64,000 nt of DNA. It comes from G963674665 sp963674665 (GTDB lineage Bacteria > Desulfobacterota > Desulfovibrionia > Desulfovibrionales > Desulfovibrionaceae). The notes under the pieces were generated by a model, which was not told where the DNA came from, ran no database searches, and worked only from the letters and a program-made list of their open reading frames with translations. Numbering within the stretch: the first letter of the stretch is position 1; each line of letters begins with the position of its first letter. Positions 1-7,781 of the stretch are shown piece after piece. The DNA is taken from NCBI GenBank assembly GCA_963674665.2, contig CAXXPL010000001.1:496001-560000 (forward strand), given 5' to 3'. The position numbers and the translations under genes were made by a program.

Positions 1-1
1 C

Positions 2-496
2 CACGCGACCATCATTTCCTGGCTCATCGGGCTCAAGGAGAACGTGTTCGAGAGCGAGGCCGAATGGATGGACTTCGTCAAGGGGCTCGCGGCCAACAAA
101 CCCATGTTCGTGAAATCCTTCGGCCCGACTCCCGCTCCCATCGAGAGCGGTGAGAAGGCCATAGGCATCTCCATGCCCAAGTACATCATCACCAAGGCCC
201 CGGCTCCGCTGGACTGGGCGCGTCTAGAGCAGCCACTCATGGACACCCCGCGTGGCATCGCCATTGCGGCCAACGCCAAGCACCCAAACGCGGCCAAGCT
301 GTTCATGGACTACTTTCTGTCCGAGAAGGCCATGAACCTGCTGGCCTCCAAGGTCGGTGAGTATGTGCTGCATCCGGGCGTGTTCCCGCCCATTGATGGC
401 ATGGACAAGGCCAAGGTCATCCCCATCCGTGAGCTCTCGGACGAGGATCTCGCCAAGTGGGGCGCGGAGTTCAAGCGCATCTTCGACGTGCCCTAA
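2..496 (+). CDS. ABC transporter substrate-binding protein, iron(III)-type (C-terminal part)
   Basis: About 164 codons are open from the window edge, so the N-terminus and signal peptide lie outside. The C-terminal half shows the typical end of a periplasmic binding protein of the iron(III)/aminoethylphosphonate type: a glycine/proline-rich hinge, then a helix with AAKLFMDYFLSEKAMNLLA, then a tail with a proline-rich segment before the final helix. The protein would capture a substrate in the periplasm and hand it to the permease encoded at 786-2465. The gap to the next reading frame contains a hairpin and the remnant of the ATPase gene. The substrate cannot be read from this fragment; iron is a family-level guess. 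Confidence 0.75.
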   Translation, partial: HATIISWLIGLKENVFESEAEWMDFVKGLAANKPMFVKSFGPTPAPIESGEKAIGISMPKYIITKAPAPLDWARLEQPLMDTPRGIAIAANAKHPNAAKLFMDYFLSEKAMNLLASKVGEYVLHPGVFPPIDGMDKAKVIPIRELSDEDLAKWGAEFKRIFDVP

Positions 497-550
497 AGCG
501 TTTGAACCTTGAAAAGATAAATACTCTAGGTCCGTTGCCGCATTTGCCAC

Positions 551-595
551 AGGCCCGTCTGAAGCCCGCTTCACTCGGACGGGCCTTCATTTTTC
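551..595 (+). terminator. Hairpin after the binding-protein gene
   Basis: AGGCCCGTC at 551-559 pairs perfectly with GACGGGCCT at 578-586, and a T-rich stretch follows (TTCATTTTT). The position just after the stop codon suggests a terminator or attenuator that lowers expression of the distal permease relative to the binding protein. Confidence 0.6.
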
Positions 596-655
596 AGCGG
601 CCGCGCATTTTACTGCGGTCGCGTTTCCACGGATGAACCCAAGGGGGCGCAGCAC

Positions 656-775
656 ATGGAAATTCAAATCGAGAAGCTCTGCAAGCGCTATACATCCGGC
701 AGCAAGACCATCAATGCCCTGGACCTCGCGAGCATGACCGTGGCCCCGGCCCACTGCCTGCTGCTCACCAAATAG
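656..775 (+). pseudogene. Remnant of ABC transporter ATPase gene (N-terminal 39 codons)
   Basis: An ATG at 656 opens 39 codons beginning MEIQIEKLCKRY and including NALDLASMTVAPAHCLLL before TAG at 773-775. This matches the first beta-strands of an ABC ATPase (I-x-I-x-x-L-x-K-R-Y ... A-L-D-x-x-S), up to where the Walker A loop should start. Walker A, the Q-loop, the signature and Walker B are all absent: the permease start follows 10 nt after the stop. About 300 codons therefore appear deleted. It lies between a binding-protein gene and a two-domain permease gene, where the ATPase gene is expected. The permease must either use an ATPase encoded elsewhere or be non-functional. Confidence 0.7.
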
Positions 776-785
776 GGAGGGGGGA

Positions 786-2465
786 ATGTACGCCAAGCGC
801 TCGACACTCACCCCGGCTCTCATAGCCATTGTGGGGTTTCTGACGGTCTGTCCGGTGGCCATACTCGTCATCGGCAGCTTCAGCACCGACCTGGGCACCC
901 TGGGCGGCTTCACCCTGGACAAGTACATCCAGGCCTACACAGACCCAGAGTTGTTGAACATCATCGCCAACACGCTGGTCTTCGTGATCGGTTCATCCTT
1001 CCTGGCCACCGTCCTGGCCCTGTTCCTGTCCTACCTGAACAACCGCACGGACGTCCCGTTCAAGTTCATGTTCCGGGTCATCTCCATCATCCCGATGATG
1101 ATCCCGCACATTCTCTTCTCCGTGAGCTGGGTCCTGCTGCTCAACCCCTCCAACGGGATCATCAACCTGTTCTTGCGGCAGGTCCTTGGCATGGAAGGGG
1201 GGCTGAACATCTATACCCTGCACGGCATGATCCTGGTGGAAGGGCTGCTCGACCTGCCCATCGCCTACCTGATCATCGCCCCGGCCATGGCCTCCTTTGA
1301 TGTGGCCCTGGAGGAGTCCTCGCGGGTCTGCGGCGGCTCCTCACTGCGCACCCTGTTCCGGATCACCCTGCCGGTGCTTCGGCCCGCGATCATGGCCGCC
1401 TTTATCCTGTCCCTGGTGCGCAGCCTGGCCTCCTTTGCCGTGCCCTCGGTCATCGGCATGCGGGGCAGAATCTACGTACTGTCCACCCACATCTATCGGT
1501 CCGTGTCCACGGGCTTTTCCGCGGACTACGGCAAGGCCGCGGCCCTGGGCATGGTCGTGCTGGCCTCGTCCATCACCCTGATCTACCTCTACCGTTTCAT
1601 GACGCGCGAGGGCGAGAAGTATGTGACCATCTCCAGCCGTGGCTACCGGCCCACGGTGATCCGGCTCAAACGGGCCCGGTATCCGCTGTTCGCCGTGGTG
1701 GGTGCGCTCTCCTTCGTGCTCATCGTGCTGCCCGTGCTGGTGCTGTTCTACACCTCCATGGTGCCGTACTCCATGGTGCCCAGCGCCAAGGCTTTTTCGA
1801 TGATGAGTTGGCGGCACTGGATCGCCGTGATCAACGATCCCATCTCCCTGCTCTCGCTCAAGAACAGTGTGATTCTGGGCGTGGGCGGGGCCACATTGGG
1901 CATTTTCCTGTCCATCTTCGTGGCCTACGTCATCGTGAAGGTGCGCACGCCGGCTTCGGGACTGCTGGAGAGCCTCTCGTTCCTGTCCTTCTCCTTCCCG
2001 GGCATCGTCATCGGCGTGGGCTTCATGTGGTTCTTTGTGCAGACCCCGCTCTACGCGACGATCTGGGCCCTGCTCATCGGCTACATCGCCACGTACCTGC
2101 CCTATGGAGTGCGCCCCCTGGCCAGCGCCTTTGTCCAGGTCCACAGCCACCTGGAGGAGTCGTCCCTGGTATGCGGGGCGAGTCGCTTTCAAACCATGCG
2201 GCGGATAGTCATCCCGCTACTGGTGCCGGGCATCGTGTCCGGCTGGATACTCATGGCCACGATGTTCGTTCGCGAGCTGACCCTGTCGGTCGTGCTCTCG
2301 CGGCCCGGGACCGAAGTCCTGGCCGTGCAGATCCTGCGCTTTTCAGAGGACGGGCTTTGGGAGCGGCTGTCGGCTCTGGGCATCATCATGATCTTTATAT
2401 CCACGGGCCTTGTGGTTCTGGCCACATGGGTGGGGGCGATATTCAAACCTGTCCAGGAGGAGTAG
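786..2465 (+). CDS. ABC transporter permease, double MetI-like domain (iron(III)-type)
   Basis: A 559-residue polytopic membrane protein with two tandem permease domains (about residues 1-280 and 290-559). Each carries an EAA-type loop contacting the ATPase: LEESSRVCGGSSLRTLFRI in the first half and LEESSLVCGASRFQTMRRI in the second. This fused architecture is typical of FbpB/AfuB-type importers. The ATG at 786 is preceded by a purine-rich GGGAGGGGG. It is cotranscribed with the binding protein upstream, but the ATPase gene between them is reduced to a stub. A strong hairpin terminator follows at 2563-2586. The reading frame shows no decay, so it was either disabled recently or is still used with an ATPase from elsewhere. 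Confidence 0.88.
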   Translation: MYAKRSTLTPALIAIVGFLTVCPVAILVIGSFSTDLGTLGGFTLDKYIQAYTDPELLNIIANTLVFVIGSSFLATVLALFLSYLNNRTDVPFKFMFRVISIIPMMIPHILFSVSWVLLLNPSNGIINLFLRQVLGMEGGLNIYTLHGMILVEGLLDLPIAYLIIAPAMASFDVALEESSRVCGGSSLRTLFRITLPVLRPAIMAAFILSLVRSLASFAVPSVIGMRGRIYVLSTHIYRSVSTGFSADYGKAAALGMVVLASSITLIYLYRFMTREGEKYVTISSRGYRPTVIRLKRARYPLFAVVGALSFVLIVLPVLVLFYTSMVPYSMVPSAKAFSMMSWRHWIAVINDPISLLSLKNSVILGVGGATLGIFLSIFVAYVIVKVRTPASGLLESLSFLSFSFPGIVIGVGFMWFFVQTPLYATIWALLIGYIATYLPYGVRPLASAFVQVHSHLEESSLVCGASRFQTMRRIVIPLLVPGIVSGWILMATMFVRELTLSVVLSRPGTEVLAVQILRFSEDGLWERLSALGIIMIFISTGLVVLATWVGAIFKPVQEE

Positions 2466-2558
2466 GGTTTCCACCGCGCAAAACAGACCTGTTTTGGTCT
2501 GGCAGCCACGTGAAAACTACGGCGATGGAAATGATTTCCAGGTTGGAAACTTGGCTGG

Positions 2559-2592
2559 AAAAGGACTCGGGAGAAATCCCGGGTCCTTTTTT
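2559..2592 (+). terminator. Intrinsic terminator of the ABC transporter operon
   Basis: GGACTCGGGA (2563-2572), a GAAA tetraloop and TCCCGGGTCC (2577-2586) form a 10-bp stem with one wobble pair, flanked by AAAA and TTTTTT. It lies about 95 nt after the permease stop codon. Confidence 0.85.
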
Positions 2593-2640
2593 CCAGAGAC
2601 GACCCCAAGGGGAGGGAGCCCCGCACCAGGCGGCGCCGGG

Positions 2641-3363
2641 TCAATACAGCCAGAAGTGATCCAGATCATCGCCGCTGCGGCCGCCGGTTTTGCGTTGGCG
2701 CAGGACCTTGGCCGGGATGCCCGCAACCACGGTCTTTTCGGGGACGTCGTGGGTGACCAGCGCGTGAGAGGCCACAATGGCCTCACGGCCGACGGTGATG
2801 CCGGGCATGATGGTCACGTGGCTGTAGATTTTGGCATAGTCGTGCACAATGACCGGAGCATAGTCGCGTTCGATGTGCGAGGCCTCTGAGTGCGAGTGTG
2901 TGAAGATGCAGACGTTCTCGGCAAGAGCGACGAAGTTGCCCAGATTGACACCGCCTTTGCTGTCGATGAACACGTTGCGGTTGAAAAAGACGTTGTCCCC
3001 GAGCTCGATGAACTGGGCGAAATTGAAGCGGACATTTTCCTCGGCTATGAAGGCGCTGCCGCAGCGTTTGAACATGCGCCGCCCCAGCAGACGGCGGAAG
3101 GGGATGGAAAAGGGGACGATCAAGCTCAGCGGCAGCTTGTCAAAGGCGTCCCAGAGGAAGTGCAGGTGTCGTTGTTCGGGGGTGAAGGGAGTTTCATGCC
3201 CCTTGGGCAGGGTTTCACTGTACAGTTTTCCTTTGGCCAACATCTCCGCATCGATGCCGCCTCCTCCAAGTAGCTCATGGATGCGAACCGCGATGGCGGG
3301 GTCGCCACATTGGTCCAGCAATGCATCGATCTCGGCGAGCTTTCTCTCAAAAACCGTTTTCAT
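2641..3363 (-). CDS. Hexapeptide-repeat (left-handed beta-helix) acyltransferase
   Basis: 240 residues if started at MKTVFERKL (3363); an in-frame upstream ATG at 3459 adds 32 residues that look non-coding. The C-terminal two thirds carry a left-handed beta-helix pattern ([LIV]-G-x4 turns: VNLGNFVALAENV, ITVGREAIVASHALV) and end with VVAGIPAKVLR, the signature of the maltose/NodL/serine O-acetyltransferase class. HSHSEASH supplies candidate catalytic histidines. The N-terminal ~100 residues form a helical extension. It probably transfers an acetyl group from acetyl-CoA to a sugar or related hydroxyl; the acceptor is unknown. It converges with the ABC operon. Confidence 0.85.
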   Translation of the reverse strand: MKTVFERKLAEIDALLDQCGDPAIAVRIHELLGGGGIDAEMLAKGKLYSETLPKGHETPFTPEQRHLHFLWDAFDKLPLSLIVPFSIPFRRLLGRRMFKRCGSAFIAEENVRFNFAQFIELGDNVFFNRNVFIDSKGGVNLGNFVALAENVCIFTHSHSEASHIERDYAPVIVHDYAKIYSHVTIMPGITVGREAIVASHALVTHDVPEKTVVAGIPAKVLRQRKTGGRSGDDLDHFWLY

Positions 3364-4191
3364 GGCCGCGAATCCCCCGGGGTTGCACCGTTTTGCTCTC
3401 TGCGGAAGCCCGTGTCTTTCCTGACAGCGCGCTCCTGGCAGGGGCGGGGTGTTTTTCAAGATTCACTCGAGAACGCGTTTCATGGACTATGGCATTGGAC
3501 GCACCCTAAATCAATGAAGTCCGCAATGGAGCCGCGCTTAAGGTCGTTTCGCGCAAGGGGCCTATGCATCCGCTTTCAGAGTGCTTCCAGCTTATGGGAT
3601 ATGCCGGCTTGGTAACGGGGGTGGACACGTTTCTATTCAGGACGAGGAATAAAACTGCTGATAGGTGATTGGGTAGATTAAATGCGGCGTTACGGTGATC
3701 GGACAGCGGCCTTTCTTTGCCAGGTATATTTATTGCTTTAATTTCAGAGGCATAAAGGATCCCTGCGGCTCGAAATGTTTCTTGACATATTTTCCTTTCT
3801 TTGAAATTTTTCAGCTCATACTATTTTTTACTTTTTCATGATATTGCTTGATTAAATACTGTTGTAGTGTTCAGCCAAGTGTTTTCATTAATTTGATTTG
3901 TGCTTGAATATTTAACTGTTCAGCGTTATGTGCCGACAGCTTGTCGAATTTTATCTGTATGCAGCTGTCGTCAATCAAATATTTTTTCGCATACTACTGA
4001 TTCCCGATAAATTGTCGTGACTTGGCTATGATCGAAGAGATTCTGTTTGTTGCGTTTATGAATTTGTGTCCAGCCTCCCAGCATATAGGTGTCAGTTTTT
4101 TCGCAAGACGTAGTTGTAATGGGTAATGGAACAATGCACCAGTATCGACACTGTGTCACGTTGGTGTATCGTCGAATAAAAAGGAGTACCC
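3364..4191. other. 828-nt intergenic region, AT-rich in its right half
   Basis: No convincing gene. From about 3700 to 4190 the sequence becomes strongly AT-rich compared with its neighbours. A 76-codon minus-strand frame at 3971-4201 lacks a ribosome-binding site and family features. The region probably holds the promoter for the repeat protein at 4192; foreign origin is possible. Confidence 0.5.
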
Positions 4192-4569
4192 ATGAAATCA
4201 TTTGGAGTGTTCCTCTCAGCCGTCCTGCTGCTCGCGGGGTTAGTGTTTGTCACTGATGATGCTCACGCCAGGTGCCCTCCAGGCACTCATTGGAGCCCTC
4301 GTGCCGGATACTGCGTTCCCAACGGTCCGCCTCCACCGCCCCCGCCGGCGTACTGCCCTCCGGGCACACACTGGAGCCCTCGAGCCGGAACCTGCGTTCC
4401 CAATGGTCCGCCGCCTCCGCCATACTGCCCTCCGGGCACACACTGGAGCCCTCGAGCCGGAACCTGCGTTCCCAATGGTCCGCCGCCTCCGCCCCCGTAC
4501 TGCCCTCCGGGCACACATTGGAGCCGTCGAGCCGGAACCTGCGTTCCCAACGGTCCGCCTCCCTGGTAG
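4192..4569 (+). CDS. Secreted Cys/Pro-rich repeat protein, four tandem units
   Basis: 125 residues preceded by AAAAAGGAG. Residues 1-25 form a signal peptide (MKSFGVFLSAVLLLAGLVF) with a probable cleavage after an A-x-A-like DDAHA. The mature part is four copies of CPPGTHWSPRAGxCVPNG joined by proline runs of 5-8 residues. Each unit has exactly two cysteines 13 residues apart, suited to one intra-unit disulfide in the oxidising periplasm. The proline linkers would keep the units apart as beads on a string. Similar short CPPGxHWSP modules occur in small exported proteobacterial proteins of unknown function. It stands alone, with a terminator downstream. Function unknown. Confidence 0.75.
   Translation: MKSFGVFLSAVLLLAGLVFVTDDAHARCPPGTHWSPRAGYCVPNGPPPPPPPAYCPPGTHWSPRAGTCVPNGPPPPPYCPPGTHWSPRAGTCVPNGPPPPPPYCPPGTHWSRRAGTCVPNGPPPW
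4273..4566 (+). repeat. Tandem repeat inside the secreted protein gene
   Basis: Four units begin with TGCCCTCC at 4273, 4354, 4426 and 4501, spaced 81, 72 and 75 nt. All spacings are multiples of three. The cysteine module is nearly identical at DNA level, and the length differences come only from the CCG/CCT proline run, which suggests unit gain and loss by slippage or recombination. Confidence 0.9.
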
Positions 4570-4625
4570 GATCCACGGCCGCATTGGAACGTCGGAAATT
4601 CCGGTGATAATTACAGTGAGACTTG

Positions 4626-4676
4626 AATAGGGCGCTCCATCTTGCTTTCAACAGCAAGCGCGGGGCGCCTTATTTT
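4626..4676 (+). terminator. Terminator after the repeat protein gene
   Basis: An inner stem CTTGCT/AGCAAG around a TTCAAC loop sits inside an imperfect outer stem AGGGCGC/GCGCCT, followed by TTATTTTG. It separates the repeat protein from the convergent parE pseudogene. Confidence 0.6.
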
Positions 4677-4679
4677 GTG

Positions 4680-4988
4680 TCACTCGCCGATGGAGAAAAG
4701 CGTCTTCAGGCTCCACGCCCCGTGCACAACGCGGACAACCTCGATGCCTTCGGCAGCTTAGCGTTACAGAATCAGGCAGTTCCCATCAACGAAGTATCGC
4801 AAATTAGCTGCGATGTCGGGCCTGGCAGGACCCAGCTTGCTGTTTTCGGCAAGAAGGTGGAATTTCGCATCGAGCGAATGGAGAACCCGCGTCACCGCCT
4901 CCTGGTCGTCCTCGGCGATATGCTGCCATACCATGATCAGGTCGTTTTCCGCCGCTCGCAGCAGGGAGAACTGTGCCAAGCGCGTCAG
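4680..4988 (-). pseudogene. parE: ParE/RelE-family toxin gene broken by nonsense mutations
   Basis: Translated on the minus strand from 4988, the frame reads as a ParE toxin (RAAENDLIMVWQHIAEDDQ ... LRYFVDGNCLIL), then TAA, CGC, TAA, then the rest of the family C-terminus, AAEGIEVVRVVHGAWSLK, ending at TGA (4680-4682). The full frame is about 102 codons, normal for ParE. Two in-frame stops therefore remove the last quarter, which normally includes catalytic or antitoxin-contacting residues. The start is also degraded: the expected ATGA overlap with the parD stop reads CTGA (4985-4988). The toxin is probably inactive while its antitoxin next door is intact. Confidence 0.8.
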
Positions 4989-5263
4989 CGGTCCGTTTTT
5001 CCGGTGTCAAAGCGTGTCCGGGCCTCCTGGATGAGTTCGTCCATGTTGCCGAAGCGGCCCGGTCCACTTTTCACACCCGCATCCCAGAGCTGGCGCAGCT
5101 CTTGTATTTCCTGCTTCTGGAGAGCGCGTTTGTGCTTCCAGTCGCGCAGGGCGTCACGGATGACCTCGCTCGTTGAAGCGTAGTCTCCCTGCTCGACGGA
5201 CTTTTTGACAAGAGCGTAAAGCTCCGGCGTCAAGGCGATGGTGATCTTATCAACGGTGGGCAT
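4985..5263 (-). CDS. parD: ParD/CopG-family ribbon-helix-helix antitoxin
   Basis: 92 residues, start ATG at 5263 behind AAGGAGG. The N-terminal ~45 residues are a ribbon-helix-helix DNA-binding module (DKITIALTPELYALVKKSV, then a helix with STSEVIRDALRDW). The acidic, helical C-terminus would wrap the toxin. It would bind its own promoter as a dimer and neutralise ParE. Its stop overlaps the former parE start. Since the toxin gene carries two nonsense codons, this antitoxin may persist as an orphan, either to neutralise related toxins or as a decaying leftover. Confidence 0.85.
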   Translation of the reverse strand: MPTVDKITIALTPELYALVKKSVEQGDYASTSEVIRDALRDWKHKRALQKQEIQELRQLWDAGVKSGPGRFGNMDELIQEARTRFDTGKTDR

Positions 5264-5518
5264 GACCCCTCCTTCGGTATAACCAAGTCATGCCATGCGT
5301 AGATGAGGAGGAGCAAGGGAGAAGCTCAGTCTCATGGGTCGGAATGAAAAGAGCGGATTTTGTGTAAAAAACAAAGGAGATACCTCTATTCGAGGGCATA
5401 TATAATTTGTTTGAGATATTAAGCGGTGGATGCACGACACAAAAGTACGCCTCCAACATCCCCCTAAGACGGCTCTTCCAATACGCTGAAATAAAGAAGG
5501 AAAGTATTTTGTGTCCAT

Positions 5519-5553
5519 AAAAGAAAAGGACCCAGGATTTCTCCTAGGTCCTT
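5519..5553 (-). terminator. Terminator of tRNA-Glu transcript
   Basis: AAGGACCCAGGA (5526-5537) pairs with TCCTAGGTCCTT (5542-5553) around a 4-nt loop. Read on the minus strand, a T-rich run follows immediately. It starts about 10 nt after the tRNA 3' end. Confidence 0.85.
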
Positions 5554-5562
5554 GAATTTCCT

Positions 5563-5638
5563 TGGCGTCCCCAAGGGGGTTTGAACCCCTGTTTTCGGCG
5601 TGAGAGGCCGACGTCCTGGGCCACTAGACGATGGGGAC
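5563..5638 (-). tRNA. tRNA-Glu, anticodon CTC
   Basis: The minus strand reads GTCCCCA at the 5' end pairing with TGGGGAC, a D-arm with the CGTCTAGTGG sequence typical of glutamate tRNAs, anticodon stem TCGGC/GCCGA around loop CTCTCAC (anticodon CTC), T-arm CAGGGGTTCAAACCCCC-like, and an encoded CCA end (5563-5565). Length is 76 nt. gltX, its charging enzyme, lies 5.4 kb away. No integrase or att duplication was seen beside it. Confidence 0.95.
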
Positions 5639-5849
5639 ACGCTCTTTTGTTCGAAACATTTCCACGTTTCGAGTCGTGTCTTATGATCCAAATCCTTTCG
5701 GCTGTCAAGAAAAATCTTCCCTGAATCATCATCGCGCTGATGACCTTCCGTTCGATGTTATGCGGCATCCGTCTGGAGTGAGATACTGCATGATTCCAAA
5801 GTGTTGTCTCTTGATTTGGGTTGCGGTGCCTAAATGAAACCAGATTGTA

Positions 5850-5892
5850 TTGACTTAGTCATGTGACTGAATTACTGTTTAGTCATACGACT
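5850..5892 (+). promoter_or_regulatory. Promoter with double TetR-type operator
   Basis: A -35 TTGACT (5850-5855), 17-nt spacer and TACTGT (5873-5878) form a promoter. Two palindromes, AGTCATGTGACT (5857-5868) and AGTCATACGACT (5881-5892), lie 24 nt apart, one in the spacer and one over the start site. Their spacing and place 35-70 nt ahead of the TetR gene suggest autorepression of the regulator-efflux operon. Confidence 0.75.
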
Positions 5893-5927
5893 GACTAGAT
5901 GGATGAACGCCCCAACCGGAGGAGAGC

Positions 5928-6581
5928 ATGTCACAGCCGAGCGATACCAAGCTGGCACTGGTGGAAGCAGCGGGCCAGTTGTTCGCGGAGCAAGGGTTCG
6001 ACGCGGTGAGCACACGCATGATCGCGGACAAGGCCGGGGTCAACCTCGGCGGCATCCACTATCACTTCGGCAGCAAGGAAAAGCTCTACGTGGCGGCTTT
6101 CCGCCATGTTGCCGTCTCGTTCAAGAGCACCTGCTTCGAGGACGTGGCCGAGGAGCGGCCGGAACTCATGGACACGCCCCAGGGAGTGGTTCGAATCATC
6201 CGCATGGCCTTGAAAACCCTGTTCAGGGACATCATGTCCCCTCTGGAAGACAGCTGGAAGCGCGCGCTGATCCTGCGGGAGCTGTTCAGTTCCTCCTCCG
6301 CGTTGCCCACCCTGTCCCGTGACGTGTTCAAGCCAAAGCTCGACAGGGACATCGACTTCTTTCGCAAGGTACGGCCGGATGTGGCCGAGGCCACCCTGAT
6401 CATCTGGGGAAACATGCTGCACGCGCAGATGGTTTTCTACCTGCAGGCGCAGGACGTCATAAACCTGTCCTACGGCCCGCTGGTGAGCGGCACGGAGTTC
6501 TACGACAAGGCGGCCTGGGAGCTGGGGAGCGCGTTGATACTCCTGCTGGGATTGCCCCTGGAAGTGGAAAAAGACGTGTAA
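5928..6581 (+). CDS. TetR/AcrR-family regulator of the RND efflux operon
   Basis: 217 residues, ATG behind GGAGGAGA. Residues 8-55 are the TetR helix-turn-helix domain (LVEAAGQLFAEQGFDAVSTRMIA ... GGIHYHFGSKEKLY). The C-terminal region resembles the CerR/CecR-type ligand-binding domain. It lies first in an operon with an RND membrane-fusion protein and an RND pump and is preceded by two matching palindromes. The expected model is local repression relieved by a pump substrate. The inducer is unknown. Confidence 0.9.
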   Translation: MSQPSDTKLALVEAAGQLFAEQGFDAVSTRMIADKAGVNLGGIHYHFGSKEKLYVAAFRHVAVSFKSTCFEDVAEERPELMDTPQGVVRIIRMALKTLFRDIMSPLEDSWKRALILRELFSSSSALPTLSRDVFKPKLDRDIDFFRKVRPDVAEATLIIWGNMLHAQMVFYLQAQDVINLSYGPLVSGTEFYDKAAWELGSALILLLGLPLEVEKDV

Positions 6582-6650
6582 CCAACGTTTAATAACGAAG
6601 ATTCAACCAAACTACAGAATATCATCGAATTGCCGGTGAGGAGTCATACA

Positions 6651-7781
6651 ATGAGAAAGGCCATATTTTTCCTGGTGATCGCTTGTCTGGCGGGGGGCGG
6701 TTACCTGCTCCGGGACAGGATCCCGGAGCAGTACCTGGACACGATCAAGAAGCTCGGGATGCCGCAGGACAAGGTGGCCCAGGCCGCACCACCCCAGGTA
6801 CGCCCGGTGCCCATCGAGGCTGTGCGCCCGGCTCCCGAGACGAGCTTCAGGGAGTTTCCCGCCACCATCCAGGCCGCCAGACGGGTTGATCTGTCCTTTC
6901 CCGTGAGCGGTGTGCTCGTCGAGCTGAATGGCCAGGCCGGCCGCAGGGTCAAGAAGGACGAGGTCATTGCCCGGCTGGATCCCAGGGATTTCCAGAACGC
7001 CGTGAACTCGGCCCGGGCCTCCCATGACGAGGCCAGACTCAACCTTGAGCGTACCCGGACCCTGAGGTCGCAGGGCGTGACAACACAGTCCGAGCTGGAC
7101 AGCGCCAAGGCCGCCTTCGAGATGGCCGAGGCAAAGCTGCGCATCGAGTCCAAGGCCCTGGAGGACACAGTGATACGCGCCCCCTTCGATGGGGTGGTGG
7201 CCAGGCGTTACGTGGAGAACCACGAATACGTGAAGAACGACACCTCGGTGCTCTCGGTGAAGAGCCTGGACGAGCTGGAGGTGACCTTTCACGTGCCCGA
7301 ACGGGTCCTGGCCAGGTGGGGCAACACCGCGCTGCAAGGTGCGCAGGTGAGCTTCGAGACAGGGGACGACAAGTGGCTTGACGCCGACATCCACGAGGTC
7401 AGCGCCGAGGCCGACGCGGTCACCCGCACCTATGAGGTGGTGGCCGCGGTAAAGGCGCCGGAAAACCTGCTTCTGCTCTCGGGCATGACCGCCAAGGCCA
7501 GACTGCTCCTGCCCACCGGGCTGGATCAGAGGAACGCGGTGCTGGCGCCCATGGCCTCGGTGTTCGGCGGCAGCGACGGCGGCTCCTATGTCTGGGTCAT
7601 CGACAAGGACGGCGGCGCTCCCAAGCGGACGAGCGTCCAGCTCGGTGGCATGCGCCAGGACGGCGTGGTGGTGCTCTCGGGGCTCGAGGAGGGGCAGTTG
7701 GTTGCCGTGGCCGGGGTGAACAGCCTGCGCCCTGACATGAAGGTGCGCCCCATGCATTCCGCCAACGGGGGCCTGGACTGA
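6651..7781 (+). CDS. RND efflux membrane-fusion protein (periplasmic adaptor)
   Basis: 376 residues from ATG 6651 (GAGGAG upstream). An N-terminal membrane anchor (AIFFLVIACLAGGGYLL) has no lipobox. Then come the lipoyl half-motifs (VLVELNGQAGRRVKKDEVIARLDPRDF ... DTVIRAPFDGVVARRYVENHEYV), an alpha-helical hairpin between them, and beta-barrel and membrane-proximal domains. It would bridge the inner-membrane pump encoded next with an outer-membrane channel. No TolC-type gene lies in the operon. The stop codon overlaps the pump start (TGATG at 7779-7783), implying translational coupling and matched stoichiometry. Confidence 0.93.
   Translation: MRKAIFFLVIACLAGGGYLLRDRIPEQYLDTIKKLGMPQDKVAQAAPPQVRPVPIEAVRPAPETSFREFPATIQAARRVDLSFPVSGVLVELNGQAGRRVKKDEVIARLDPRDFQNAVNSARASHDEARLNLERTRTLRSQGVTTQSELDSAKAAFEMAEAKLRIESKALEDTVIRAPFDGVVARRYVENHEYVKNDTSVLSVKSLDELEVTFHVPERVLARWGNTALQGAQVSFETGDDKWLDADIHEVSAEADAVTRTYEVVAAVKAPENLLLLSGMTAKARLLLPTGLDQRNAVLAPMASVFGGSDGGSYVWVIDKDGGAPKRTSVQLGGMRQDGVVVLSGLEEGQLVAVAGVNSLRPDMKVRPMHSANGGLD

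Noticed and set aside
1341..2192. Long minus-strand frames opposite the ABC permease and other GC-rich genes
   Set aside because: Their His/Gln/Gly/Arg-rich composition is the usual antisense shadow of GC-rich coding DNA.
3971..4201. 76-codon minus-strand gene
   Set aside because: No ribosome-binding site, no family features, AT-rich noncoding character, and it overlaps the leader of the gene at 4192.
4287..4630. Long frames on both strands across the repeat gene
   Set aside because: They arise from the periodic GC-rich repeat; only the plus-strand frame from 4192 has a ribosome-binding site, a signal peptide and a sensible composition.
5563..5638. tRNA-Glu as an integration site of a genomic island
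   Set aside because: No duplicated tRNA 3' end and no integrase gene were found nearby on either side.
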